Positions 1 to 9,497 of a stretch of DNA of 38,911 nt are shown piece after piece. Positions within the stretch are counted from its first letter, which is position 1; the number at the start of each line of letters is the position of its first letter. Under the pieces are notes generated by a model, which saw nothing but the letters and a program-made list of their open reading frames with translations, was not told where the DNA came from and made no database searches. This stretch comes from Chitinophaga pinensis (GTDB lineage Bacteria; Bacteroidota; Bacteroidia; Flavobacteriales; Flavobacteriaceae): the NCBI GenBank assembly GCA_943324545.2, contig CALPMA020000004.1:1-38911 (forward strand), written 5' to 3'. The position numbers were made by a program, and so were the translations under genes.

Positions 1-428
1 CTACTCCAATTGTGACTTCTGCTGGTGCGCTAATTAATGGTTTGAAAGTTTTGGGAGCTAAAAAAGTGGCTATTATTACCCCTTATATGCGACCGTTAAC
101 CGATATGGTAGTTGATTACATCGAACACCAAGGTTTTGAAGTAGTCGATTCAATTGCATTGGAAATCCCTGATAATTTAGAAGTTGCTGCACAAGATCCT
201 TTGAATTTACTAGAAATTTATAAGCGCTTGAACTTGGAAGGAGTTGATGTTTTAGTAGCTTCTGCCTGTGTGCAAATGCCGTCATTAGAGGCTATTGATT
301 TAATCCAGAAAGAAATCGGAATTCCGGTAACTTCTGCAGCGGTTTGTACCACTTACGAAATGATGAAGAAACTCGGAATCGAAGCCCAATCTGCTATTGG
401 TGGTGAGTTGTTAAGTGGGAGATATTAA
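1..428 (+). CDS. Asp/Glu racemase / maleate cis-trans isomerase family protein, 5' truncated by window edge
   Basis: The frame stays open to base 3 upstream of the GTG at 12 (reads TPIVTSAGAL...). ITPYM and VLVASACVQMPS segments with a conserved Cys are typical of maleate isomerase/arylmalonate decarboxylase-like proteins. Confidence 0.75.
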   Translation, partial: TPIVTSAGALINGLKVLGAKKVAIITPYMRPLTDMVVDYIEHQGFEVVDSIALEIPDNLEVAAQDPLNLLEIYKRLNLEGVDVLVASACVQMPSLEAIDLIQKEIGIPVTSAAVCTTYEMMKKLGIEAQSAIGGELLSGRY

Positions 429-493
429 GAAGAGACTTTGAGAGAACAGATGTTAGAAACAAGAATGCAGACAAAAAAATATTCTCAATAAAA

Positions 494-509
494 CTTTGCG
501 CTCTTTGCG
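494..509. repeat. Short direct repeat CTTTGCG-CT-CTTTGCG in intergenic region
   Basis: Two identical 7-mers at 494-500 and 503-509, between the racemase and the E1 gene. Confidence 0.4.
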
Positions 510-526
510 GTTTATTATAAATCAAA

Positions 527-2503
527 TTAATAATTTATTAATTCCAATAACGCAATTTCAAATCTGCCTTTTGGTAAATACTGATCTTCTAATGCTTTTG
601 TGAATGGAATTGGCGTTTCTAAACTAGCTACTCGTTTTACTGGAGCATCTAAATATTCAAAACAGTTTTCCATTATCAAAGACGATATATCACTAGCTAT
701 TCCACCAAATAAAGAATCTTCTTGGTAAATAATAGCTCTTCCTGTTTTCTTTATAGATGTAAAAATAGCTTCTGTATCTAATGGTTGTAACGTTCTTAAA
801 TCCAATAAATCAGCAGAGATTAAAGGATTTATTTCTAATGTTTCCAATGCCCAATGCACCGCTGCTCCGAAAGAAATAATAGTAACATGATTTCCTTCAC
901 GTATTAACGATGCTTTTCCTAAAGGCAATGTGTAATAATCTTTTGGCACTTCTTGACTTATACTTCGATACAATTGTTTGTGCTCAAAGAACATCACCGG
1001 ATTTGGATCATTTATAGATTCATTTAATAAACCTTTCGCATCATATGGAAATGCAGGGTAAACCACTTTTAAACCTGGTGTTTTGGTAAACCAAGCCTCA
1101 TTAGTTTGCGAATGAAAAGGTCCGGCTTGCGTTCCGCCTCCACAAGGCATTCGGACAACAACATCGGCTTTTTCCGACCATCGGTAATGCGATTTGGCTA
1201 ATAAATTTACAATTGGATTAAATCCTGTAGAAACAAAATCGGCAAATTGCATTTCAATAATGGCTTTATAACCATTTATCGACAATCCCATGCCTGCTGA
1301 AACTACGGCGCTTTCGCAAATGGGTGTATTGATCACTCGTTCCTTTCCAAATAAATCTACAAAACCATCGGTAATTTTGAACGCACCACCATATTCTGCA
1401 ATATCTTGACCCATAATTACTAAATTAGAATGTCGTTCCATTGATTGGCGTAAACTACTAGAAATGGCATCAATTAAACGAATATTTTCAGTCTCAGTAG
1501 AATACGTAAATTCTTCAAAATCAAATGGTTTGTAAACATCATTTAATTCATCATTGTAATTGGATTCAATTTCCGGTTCTGCATTAGCTAGAACCAAACT
1601 TTCCTCGATAATAGCTGTAATTTCGGTATTAATTTCGTTATCATAATCGGAAGTTAAAATCCCATTATCCGTTAAAAACTTCTTGAAATTATCAACGGGG
1701 TCTTTGATTGCCCATAGATCTATTAATTCTTGAGGGACATATTTTGTTCCACTTGCTTCTTCATGACCCCGCATTCTAAAGGTTTTAAACTCCAATAAGA
1801 TTGGTCTAGGATTATCAACCATCGATTTTTTTAATTCTGAAACCAAGTTGTAGACCTCTAAAATATTATTTCCATCTACAATATGACTTTCCATTCCGTA
1901 ACCGATTCCTTTATCAGCTAAATTTTCACAACGGTATTGTTCATTTGTTGGTGTTGAAAGCCCGTAACCATTATTTTCTATGATAAATAAAACAGGTAAT
2001 TCCCAAACAGATGCAATGTTTAATGCTTCATGAAAATCTCCTTCAGAAGTTGCTCCTTCTCCCGTAAAAACTGCAGTAATCTTTCCGTTTTTCTTTAATT
2101 TATTTGCCAAAGCAATACCATCAGCAACTCCTAACTGTGGACCTAAATGCGATATCATTCCTATAATATGGTAATCTTGTGTTCCAAAGTGAAAACTTCT
2201 ATCACGGCCTTTGGTAAATCCATTGGCTTTTCCTTGCCATTGTGAAAATAATCGGTACAATGGAATGTCTCTTCCGGTGAAAACACCTAAGTTTCGGTGC
2301 ATTGGAAGAATGTATTCGTCTTTGTCTAAAACTGCAGTAATTCCAACAGATATTGCCTCTTGACCAATTCCAGAAAACCATTTTGAAACTTTTCCTTGAC
2401 GAATAAGTTTTAACATTTTTTCCTCTATTAACCTTGGTTTCAGGATTCTTTTATATAAATCTAATAAAGTTTCATCGGACAAATTCTTTCTGTCGAAATT
2501 CAT
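527..2503 (-). CDS. 2-oxoacid dehydrogenase E1 component, fused alpha and beta subunits (branched-chain type / pyruvate-like)
   Basis: 658 aa. The N-terminal half has a TPP-binding pattern ([36 protein letters not shown]). The C-terminal half is a transketolase-like E1 beta ([15 protein letters not shown]..., [33 protein letters not shown]). Confidence 0.9.
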   Translation of the reverse strand: MNFDRKNLSDETLLDLYKRILKPRLIEEKMLKLIRQGKVSKWFSGIGQEAISVGITAVLDKDEYILPMHRNLGVFTGRDIPLYRLFSQWQGKANGFTKGRDRSFHFGTQDYHIIGMISHLGPQLGVADGIALANKLKKNGKITAVFTGEGATSEGDFHEALNIASVWELPVLFIIENNGYGLSTPTNEQYRCENLADKGIGYGMESHIVDGNNILEVYNLVSELKKSMVDNPRPILLEFKTFRMRGHEEASGTKYVPQELIDLWAIKDPVDNFKKFLTDNGILTSDYDNEINTEITAIIEESLVLANAEPEIESNYNDELNDVYKPFDFEEFTYSTETENIRLIDAISSSLRQSMERHSNLVIMGQDIAEYGGAFKITDGFVDLFGKERVINTPICESAVVSAGMGLSINGYKAIIEMQFADFVSTGFNPIVNLLAKSHYRWSEKADVVVRMPCGGGTQAGPFHSQTNEAWFTKTPGLKVVYPAFPYDAKGLLNESINDPNPVMFFEHKQLYRSISQEVPKDYYTLPLGKASLIREGNHVTIISFGAAVHWALETLEINPLISADLLDLRTLQPLDTEAIFTSIKKTGRAIIYQEDSLFGGIASDISSLIMENCFEYLDAPVKRVASLETPIPFTKALEDQYLPKGRFEIALLELINY

Positions 2504-2617
2504 TTTTTGAGGTTTTTAAACGTTCTCAAAAGTATAAAAAAATAACAGAAATGCCTCAATTTGTTATATTTTTTTAGATTGATAAGTAAATTAAAATCTA
2601 CAACGAAAAAAAATCTT

Positions 2618-2625
2618 TACATTTG
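2618..2625 (+). promoter_or_regulatory. Candidate Bacteroidetes -7 element TACATTTG upstream of the oxygenase gene
   Basis: Exact match to TAnnTTTG about 45 nt upstream of the ATG at 2670. No convincing -33 TTG seen at standard spacing. Confidence 0.45.
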
Positions 2626-2669
2626 TATTCACAAGGGTTAAACCCTAATTAATAACAAAATTTGATACT

Positions 2670-3620
2670 ATGCAAAACATTCCTAGTGTTGACTTGCGTG
2701 ATTTCCTTTCGGGCGAACCGGAACGTAAACAAAAATTTGTAAATGAAATCGGAAAAGCATTTGAAGACATTGGCTTCGTTGCTTTAAAAGGTCATTTTTT
2801 AGATGATCAATTAGTTGGTGAATTGTATGGCGAAATCAAAAATTTTTTCGCATTACCATTAGAAACAAAATACAGCTATGAAATTCCAGGAATTGGAGGT
2901 CAACGTGGTTATGTATCTTTTGGTAAAGAACATGCTAAAGGTCGTAAAGAAGGAGATTTGAAAGAATTTTGGCACTTTGGCCAATATGTTGAAAAAGGAA
3001 CCAAATACGCTGAAGAATATCCTGACAATGTTGTAGTTAAAGAATTGCCAAGATTTAACGAAGTCGGTAAAGAAACCTACAAAATGTTGGAGAAAACAGG
3101 AATTTATGTATTAAGAGCTTTGGCATTACATTTAGGTTTAGAGGAGTATTATTTTGACCAATATGGCTACAATGGTAACTCAATTTTAAGACCAATTCAC
3201 TACCCTCCTATTACTTCTGAACCGGAAAATGCTATTCGTGCGGCAGCTCATGGTGATATCAATTTGATTACCCTTTTGATGGGTGCTCAAGGCAAAGGAC
3301 TTCAGGTTCAACGTCATGATGGTACTTGGATTGATGCGGTTGCCGAACCTGATGAATTAGTAATAAATGTTGGAGATATGTTGTCTCGTCACACCAATAA
3401 TAAATTAAAATCAACCATTCACCAAGTAGTAAATCCTCCTCGTGAATTATGGGGAACTTCGAGGTATTCAATTCCATTTTTTATGCACCCGGTGAGCGAA
3501 ATGCGTTTGGATTGCTTGGAAAGTTGTATTGATTCAGAAAACCCTAAACTTTACGATGATATTACTGCTGGTGATTTCTTGCATGAAAGACTAATCGATT
3601 TAGGATTAATAAAAAAGTAA
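2670..3620 (+). CDS. Isopenicillin N synthase-like 2OG-Fe(II) oxygenase family protein
   Basis: Facial triad pattern HGD (AAHGDINLITLL) ... H (KLKSTIHQVV) and the R-x-S motif (SRYSIPFF). Confidence 0.88.
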   Translation: MQNIPSVDLRDFLSGEPERKQKFVNEIGKAFEDIGFVALKGHFLDDQLVGELYGEIKNFFALPLETKYSYEIPGIGGQRGYVSFGKEHAKGRKEGDLKEFWHFGQYVEKGTKYAEEYPDNVVVKELPRFNEVGKETYKMLEKTGIYVLRALALHLGLEEYYFDQYGYNGNSILRPIHYPPITSEPENAIRAAAHGDINLITLLMGAQGKGLQVQRHDGTWIDAVAEPDELVINVGDMLSRHTNNKLKSTIHQVVNPPRELWGTSRYSIPFFMHPVSEMRLDCLESCIDSENPKLYDDITAGDFLHERLIDLGLIKK

Positions 3621-3638
3621 TAATTTCAAAATACCAAT

Positions 3639-3674
3639 TAAAGTACGGGTTAATCAATTCGTACTTTATTTTTT
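3639..3674 (+). terminator. Rho-independent terminator after oxygenase gene
   Basis: Inverted repeat TAAAGTACG-(12 nt)-CGTACTTTA followed by TTTTTT. Confidence 0.7.
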
Positions 3675-3688
3675 AAATGTAGTTTATT

Positions 3689-4018
3689 ATGGACTTACAA
3701 GACCAATTAAAAAACTTATTTCCAGATCATATTCCGTTACCTGAAACAGGAAAAGAGATTGAGGATAAAGAACTTTGGATTCAAGACGAGCCAATGATTT
3801 GTAAATTTGAAAAAAGAAAAGGAAAACCAACTACAATTATTGAAGGCTATACTGGAACAGACGATGACTTTAAAATATTGGCAAAAGAATTAAAAACAAA
3901 ATTAAGTGTTGGTGGCAGTTTTAAAGAAGATTCCATTATTATTCAAGGAGATTATCGTGATAAAATCATGACCATTTTAAAAGAAAAAGGTTTTAAAGTA
4001 AAACGTGTTGGCGGTTAA
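3689..4018 (+). CDS. SUI1/eIF1-like translation initiation factor (YciH family)
   Basis: 109 aa. RKGKPTTIIEGYTGTDDDFKILAKELKTKLSVGGSFKEDSIIIQGDYRDKIMTILKEKGFKVKRVGG matches the SUI1 domain pattern (GGS/T, IxxQGD). Confidence 0.9.
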   Translation: MDLQDQLKNLFPDHIPLPETGKEIEDKELWIQDEPMICKFEKRKGKPTTIIEGYTGTDDDFKILAKELKTKLSVGGSFKEDSIIIQGDYRDKIMTILKEKGFKVKRVGG

Positions 4019-4044
4019 AAATTACAATTTCAAACAAAAAATAG

Positions 4045-4911
4045 ATGATACAAGCATCAGAATTAATTCTTAATCCAGACGGAAGTGTTTACCATTTAAA
4101 TCTTAAACCTGAGCACATAGCCCATGATATTATTTTTGTAGGAGATCAAAATCGAGTCGAGAAAATATCAAGTCTATTTGACACTATTGAATTTTCATCC
4201 CAAAAAAGAGAATTTAAAACGCATACGGGAACATTAAATGGAAAAAGAATATCTGTAATCTCAACTGGTATAGGACCTGACAATATTGATATTGTTATGA
4301 ACGAATTGGATGCTTTGGTCAATATCGATTTAAAAACCAGACAACTAAAAACTACTTTAAAATCATTAAATATTGTTAGAATAGGTACTTCAGGCTCTTT
4401 ACAAGCTGATATTCCGGTGGATAGTTTTGTGATGTCAAAATACGGATTAGGATTAGACAACATGCTTCGTTCCTATTTAGTTGATGAAATTTCAAATTCT
4501 AAAATAGAAGAGTTGTTCATCGATCATACCAATTGGGATATTAGAAAAGGAAGACCTTATGTAATTTCTTGCTCTGAAAAACTAGAGCAACTTATCGAAA
4601 GTGATAAAATTCATAAAGGAATAACGGCAACAGCCGGAGGATTTTATGGTCCGCAAGGACGTATTTTGCGATTGGGCATTCAAGATGAAAATTTGAATTC
4701 AAAAATGGATAACTTCCTATTTGAAGGAAATAGAATTACCAATTTAGAAATGGAAACAGCTGCAATTTACGGACTTTCAAAACTTTTGGGACATAATGCC
4801 CTGTCATTAAACGCTATAATTGCCAATCGTGCAACTGGAACTTTTAGCGAAGATCCATACAAAGCCGTGGATGAATTGATAAAATATACTTTAGAGAAGT
4901 TGACGAAGTAA
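4045..4911 (+). CDS. Nucleoside phosphorylase (uridine phosphorylase-like)
   Basis: FVGDQNRVEKIS, STGIGPDNIDIVMNEL, RIGTSGSLQ and NLEMETAAIYGLSKLLGH motifs of the PNP/UDP family. Confidence 0.88.
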   Translation: MIQASELILNPDGSVYHLNLKPEHIAHDIIFVGDQNRVEKISSLFDTIEFSSQKREFKTHTGTLNGKRISVISTGIGPDNIDIVMNELDALVNIDLKTRQLKTTLKSLNIVRIGTSGSLQADIPVDSFVMSKYGLGLDNMLRSYLVDEISNSKIEELFIDHTNWDIRKGRPYVISCSEKLEQLIESDKIHKGITATAGGFYGPQGRILRLGIQDENLNSKMDNFLFEGNRITNLEMETAAIYGLSKLLGHNALSLNAIIANRATGTFSEDPYKAVDELIKYTLEKLTK

Positions 4912-4913
4912 AT

Positions 4914-5585
4914 TTAATACCAATCAATACTTGTTTTTCCATTATATTCTAAATAACTATTTACCTGACTAAAATGCTTATTTCCAAACCATTTTCCTTG
5001 ATTGGCGCTCATTGGAGAAGGATGACCAGATTCTAAAACGAGGTGTTTATTTCTATCTATTTTGGTTCCTTTCTTTTGAGCAAAATTTCCCCAAAGTAAA
5101 AAAACTACATTTTCTTTTTTGTTAGAAATCAGTTGGATTACAGCATCTGTAAATTGATTCCAATTCAAATGTTTGTGACTATTTGGTTTGTCTTTTTGTA
5201 CCGTTAAAGCTGCATTCAATAATAAAACGCCTTGTTTTGCCCATCGTTCTAAATTACCTGAAGTTGGCATAAGCAACGCATCAAAATCTAAATTAATTTC
5301 TCTGAATATGTTTTTTAATGACGGTGGAATTTTAACGGAATCATTCACTGAAAAACAAAGACCATTAGCTTCCCCTTCACCATGGTAAGGATCTTGGCCA
5401 ATAATGACCACTTTTAAATTCTCAAAACTACAATAATCGAAAGCAGAGAAAATCATATCTTTTGGCGGATAACAAATAGTATTTGAATATTCTTCTTCAA
5501 CTAAATTTATTAAATCAGTGAAATAAGGCTGGTTTATTTCCCCATTTAGTAATGGTTTCCATGAAGAATTTAAATTGATTTCCAT
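4914..5585 (-). CDS. ung: Uracil-DNA glycosylase
   Basis: GQDPYHGEGEANGLCFSV catalytic motif and HPSPMSANQGKWFGNKHF. The ORF call begins at 5654, but MEINLNSSWKPLL at 5585 is the likelier start. Confidence 0.95.
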   Translation of the reverse strand: MEINLNSSWKPLLNGEINQPYFTDLINLVEEEYSNTICYPPKDMIFSAFDYCSFENLKVVIIGQDPYHGEGEANGLCFSVNDSVKIPPSLKNIFREINLDFDALLMPTSGNLERWAKQGVLLLNAALTVQKDKPNSHKHLNWNQFTDAVIQLISNKKENVVFLLWGNFAQKKGTKIDRNKHLVLESGHPSPMSANQGKWFGNKHFSQVNSYLEYNGKTSIDWY

Positions 5586-5695
5586 AAAATAATAAAAATC
5601 AAATGTACAAAATCGGATTGTGATTACACCAAATTTATTTGATTCAACAAACATTAAAACTTTATAAATCCAATAATAATTGAATGGTAATTACG

Positions 5696-5703
5696 TATTT
5701 TTG
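5696..5703 (+). promoter_or_regulatory. Candidate -7 element TATTTTTG upstream of mutS2-like gene
   Basis: Exact TAnnTTTG match 25 nt upstream of the ATG at 5728. Confidence 0.4.
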
Positions 5704-5727
5704 CAATGTTAAATTTTCTAAAAAACA

Positions 5728-7899
5728 ATGATCAACATTAACGAAAAAACGATTAATGACTTACAATTTCCTACAATATTAGAAACTCTTTCTTCTATTT
5801 GTAATACAGACATTGGTAAGCAAAAAGCTTTGGAAATCAAGCCTTTTAAAGAAAAATCGGAATTGATGGAGGCTTTATTGCAAACTTCGGAATACGTTTC
5901 TTCGTTTCAAAATAATAATGCGATACCAAATCATGGTTTTGAAATTATTAATCATGAAATAAAATTTTTGGCCATTGAAGACAGTTTTTTAGAAGTTGGA
6001 AGTTTTAGAAAAATTGCCAATATCTCCATTACAGTTAATACCCTTTTATTATTTATTAAAAAATTTGAAGAGTATTATCCCAATTTGAATAAGCGTGCCA
6101 TTAAAGTGGAATACACCAAAGAGATTATTGCTTTAATAGAAGATGTTGTTGATAAATATGGAGAAATTAAAGACAATGCTTCAGTCGATTTATTGAATAT
6201 TCGTAGAAATATGAATACGGTTCGTGGAAAAGTAAACCAGAGTTTTGGTATTGCCTTAACACAATACAATTCTCTGGGCTATTTAGATGATATAAAAGAG
6301 AGTTTTGTACAAAATCGTAGAGTTTTAGCTGTTTTATCGATGTATCGTAGAAAAGTTAAAGGCTCCATTTTAGGAAGTTCAAAAACAGGAAGTATTGCCT
6401 ATATAGAACCAGAAACTACCTTAAATTATTCTCGAGAATTGAGTAATTTAGAATACGAAGAAAAAGAAGAAATTACAAAGATTCTAAAGTATTTAACCGA
6501 TAGAATTCGCCCTTATTTATCACTAATAATTGAATATCAAGAGTTTTTAAGTGATATAGATGTTACTGCTGCTAAAGCTAAATATGCCGTTAAAATAAAT
6601 GCGATATTGCCTTCAATTACGGAAGAACGTAGGATGTTTTTTAAAGAGGCCTTCCATCCTATTTTATATTTAAATAATAAAGAAAATAAACTAGTTACTT
6701 ACCCGCAAACAATAGAATTAGAAGCTAATAATAGAATTATTGTTATTTCTGGCCCAAATGCTGGTGGTAAAACTATTTCCTTGAAAACGGTGGGATTACT
6801 TCAATTAATGTTACAATCGGGTATGTTAATTCCTGTTCATGAACGAAGTGAAACATTTTTATTCGATAGAATTTTGACGGATATTGGCGACAATCAATCC
6901 ATAGAAAATCATTTGAGTACTTATAGTTATCGATTGAAAAACATGAATTATTTTCTAAAAAAATGCAACAGCAAAACTTTATTTTTAATTGATGAATTTG
7001 GAACAGGTTCCGATCCTGAATTGGGTGGCGCTTTAGCAGAGATTTTCTTAGAAGAGTTTTACCATCGAGAAGCATTTGGAATTATAACAACGCATTATTC
7101 CAATTTAAAAATATTGGCAAACGAATTACCATATGCAATGAATGCCAATATGCTTTTTGATGAAAAATCATTGGAACCAATGTATAAATTAGTTTTAGGG
7201 CAAGCTGGAAGTTCCTTTACATTTGAAGTTGCTCAAAAAAACGGCATCCCTTTCGGATTAATTAATCGAGCTAAAAAGAAAATTGAAGGCGGAAAAGTTC
7301 GCTTTGATAAAACGATTGCAACACTTCAAAAAGAGCGTTCCAAAATGGAGAAAACCTCTCAAACATTGAAAGAAGAAGAATCGAAAGCTCGTGAAGAAGG
7401 CAAGAAAATGGAAACTATTAATATAAAAATCAAACAGAAGCTGGAAAGTTATCAGGAATTGTATGATAGCAATCAAAAGTTAATATATATTGGACAAAAG
7501 ATTGATGATTTGGCTTCGAAATATTTTAATAGTAAAAACAAAAAAATCTTATTAACTGAATTTATGAAAATTATTGAAATTGAAAATTCCAAACGAATTA
7601 AAATTTCATCTAAAGAAGTAAAAGCAATAAGTGATAAGAAGAAAGAAGTAATTCAGGAGGTTTCTGAAAAAGTAGAAATCATTCGTACCGAAAAGAAAGA
7701 AAAGAAACTGAAAGCCAATTTAATAATTGAAAACCCAAAGCCAGTTTTAAAAGTGGGTGATAGAGTGAGAATGTATGATGGAAAATCTATTGGTAAAATT
7801 GACAAAATAGAAAAAAATAAAGCAATTATAAATTACGGCGTTTTTACTTCAACTGTAAATTTGGAAGCTTTAGAATTGGTAGAATCCAAGAAAAAGTAA
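5728..7899 (+). CDS. MutS2-family ATPase lacking a recognisable C-terminal Smr domain
   Basis: MutS2-like N-terminus and clamp, Walker A ISGPNAGGKTISLKT, Walker B LFLIDEFGTGSDPELGGAL, coiled coil, then a KOW-like tail VGDRVRMYDGKSIGKIDKIEKNKAIINYG. It ends at 723 aa with no LDLRG-type Smr motif. Confidence 0.88.
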   Translation: MININEKTINDLQFPTILETLSSICNTDIGKQKALEIKPFKEKSELMEALLQTSEYVSSFQNNNAIPNHGFEIINHEIKFLAIEDSFLEVGSFRKIANISITVNTLLLFIKKFEEYYPNLNKRAIKVEYTKEIIALIEDVVDKYGEIKDNASVDLLNIRRNMNTVRGKVNQSFGIALTQYNSLGYLDDIKESFVQNRRVLAVLSMYRRKVKGSILGSSKTGSIAYIEPETTLNYSRELSNLEYEEKEEITKILKYLTDRIRPYLSLIIEYQEFLSDIDVTAAKAKYAVKINAILPSITEERRMFFKEAFHPILYLNNKENKLVTYPQTIELEANNRIIVISGPNAGGKTISLKTVGLLQLMLQSGMLIPVHERSETFLFDRILTDIGDNQSIENHLSTYSYRLKNMNYFLKKCNSKTLFLIDEFGTGSDPELGGALAEIFLEEFYHREAFGIITTHYSNLKILANELPYAMNANMLFDEKSLEPMYKLVLGQAGSSFTFEVAQKNGIPFGLINRAKKKIEGGKVRFDKTIATLQKERSKMEKTSQTLKEEESKAREEGKKMETINIKIKQKLESYQELYDSNQKLIYIGQKIDDLASKYFNSKNKKILLTEFMKIIEIENSKRIKISSKEVKAISDKKKEVIQEVSEKVEIIRTEKKEKKLKANLIIENPKPVLKVGDRVRMYDGKSIGKIDKIEKNKAIINYGVFTSTVNLEALELVESKKK

Positions 7900-7903
7900 T
7901 TAT

Positions 7904-8320
7904 ATGATAGCTTTCCCAGAAGGTAAAAAGATTATCTTATTTGATGGTTTATGCAATTTATGCGAATCAACGGTGTTATATATAATAAAACACGATAAGA
8001 AAGACCTATTTCGCTTTGTTGCTTTACAATCGGATTTAGGAAAAGAAATAGTTAAACATATTGGATTACATTCTAAAGATATTGATAGTGTGATTTTATA
8101 TGAACCTGGAATATCTTATTTCTATAAATCAGCTGCCGCAATTGAAATAGCTAAAGATTTAGGAGGACTTTTTCATTTTGGTACTCTTTTCAGAATCATA
8201 CCAACTGGTTTACGAAACATGCTTTATGATTACATAGCTAAAAATCGATATTTATGGTATGGCAAAAAAGAGAGTTGTTTGGTTCCAACAGATGAAATAA
8301 AATCTAAATTTTTATCATAA
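7904..8320 (+). CDS. Thiol-disulfide oxidoreductase DCC family protein (DUF393)
   Basis: FDGLCNLCESTVLYIIKHDKKDLFRFVALQS contains the DG-x-C-x-x-C pattern of DCC proteins. Confidence 0.88.
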   Translation: MIAFPEGKKIILFDGLCNLCESTVLYIIKHDKKDLFRFVALQSDLGKEIVKHIGLHSKDIDSVILYEPGISYFYKSAAAIEIAKDLGGLFHFGTLFRIIPTGLRNMLYDYIAKNRYLWYGKKESCLVPTDEIKSKFLS

Positions 8321-8350
8321 AAAAACTCCTCAATTACTTGAGGAGTTTTT
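8321..8350 (+). terminator. Strong bidirectional rho-independent terminator
   Basis: Perfect 13-bp stem AAAAACTCCTCAA-TTAC-TTGAGGAGTTTTT between convergent genes (8320 and 8370). Confidence 0.9.
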
Positions 8351-8369
8351 AGTTTATAACTAATTTAAA

Positions 8370-9431
8370 TTAGTTTTTAATAATCTTTTTAGTAACAGTA
8401 TTATTATCAGTGGTAGTTAACTTTAACATGTATACTCCTTGTGACAATTCAGAAACATTTATTTTTTGATCTAATGAATTATTCAAAACTCCAGATTTAA
8501 TTACTGTTCCTTTAACATCAATTAAGTTATAATTAGCCAAATCTAAATTATTAGAATTGTATACATTAATTACATCAATTGTTGGGTTTGGATAAGTTGA
8601 CACAAGTACAGTTCTAGTTTTAGTTTCAACATCTAATAAAGTATCTGTTGAAGAAGCTCTAGCAACATAATTGTCAATAAAAACTGATGCAGCAACAGTA
8701 TTTCCAGCAACATTAGTTACTAAAAAGTTGATTTCACCTGGAATTAAACCAGTTCCTGCTCCCATAATGAAACCATTTAAAGAAGGTCCTTTCCATTTAA
8801 CTTCACCAGTAGTTTGATTAAAACTAAAACCCACTCTGATCCATGTATTATCTGGATAAACAAGGTTTGGATTTGCAGCATCTGGGCCTAACCCAAATGA
8901 AAAAGTACCTGTTGATGTACCAGAAGTATATCTAGCCAAACCACGTAAAGAATTTGGAAACAAAACTGTTGGAGCAGCTGAAGTAGCATAATTTTTATCT
9001 AAAAATATACCAGAAAGTGTTAATCCTAGATCACTATATAAACGGCATTGAAAAGTATTTCTACTTGCAGAAAGAGCGCCAGTATTTAAATCAAACTCAA
9101 CTTCAAGAATATTATTACCTGCAGTTCGAGTTCCCCAATTATTTGCAAGTTCAACTTTGTTTAAGAAACGAGTTGAAGTAGTAGCCGTGGAAGATGTAGC
9201 CTCTCCAGTTAATTGAAGTGCATTTCCATAAGGTGCCGGTCTAGAAACTACTTGGTAATCTGTTACTAACCCTTGATAGATGTACCAACCTCCTTGACCA
9301 ACAGCCATACCGGTTAAATCAGATCCAATATTTCCAACAGTCAAAGCTGAAAAGTTATCAGATTCTAAAACTTGTGCATTAATACATTGAATAGACAATG
9401 TTAATGCAATTAAAAGTAAAAGTTTTTTCAT
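8370..9431 (-). CDS. Secreted protein with type IX secretion (Por) C-terminal sorting domain
   Basis: Signal peptide MKKLLLLIALTLSIQCINAQ. C-terminus VSTYPNPTIDVINVYNSN...YNLIDVKGTVIKSG...INVSELSQGVYMLKLTTTDNNTVTKKIIKN is a typical T9SS type A tail. Confidence 0.88.
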   Translation of the reverse strand: MKKLLLLIALTLSIQCINAQVLESDNFSALTVGNIGSDLTGMAVGQGGWYIYQGLVTDYQVVSRPAPYGNALQLTGEATSSTATTSTRFLNKVELANNWGTRTAGNNILEVEFDLNTGALSASRNTFQCRLYSDLGLTLSGIFLDKNYATSAAPTVLFPNSLRGLARYTSGTSTGTFSFGLGPDAANPNLVYPDNTWIRVGFSFNQTTGEVKWKGPSLNGFIMGAGTGLIPGEINFLVTNVAGNTVAASVFIDNYVARASSTDTLLDVETKTRTVLVSTYPNPTIDVINVYNSNNLDLANYNLIDVKGTVIKSGVLNNSLDQKINVSELSQGVYMLKLTTTDNNTVTKKIIKN

Positions 9432-9461
9432 AAATTTTTTTATTAAAAGTTAAACATTTAA

Positions 9462-9469
9462 CAAATATA
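9462..9469 (-). promoter_or_regulatory. Candidate -7 element TATATTTG upstream of T9SS-secreted protein gene
   Basis: Minus-strand reading of CAAATATA is an exact TAnnTTTG match about 30 nt upstream of the start. Confidence 0.4.
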
Positions 9470-9497
9470 TTAAAATAAACTTAAAATAAAAAAATTA

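Noticed and set aside
76-285. Minus-strand 69-aa ORF inside the racemase gene
   Set aside because: Fully antisense to a clearly conserved coding region. Composition looks like a shadow ORF with no family resemblance.
3268-3477. Minus-strand ORF inside the 2OG-Fe(II) oxygenase
   Set aside because: Antisense shadow of a gene with intact catalytic motifs.
6773-7075. Minus-strand 100-aa ORF over the MutS2 Walker region
   Set aside because: Opposite strand of the highly constrained ATPase motifs. No plausible start context or domain.
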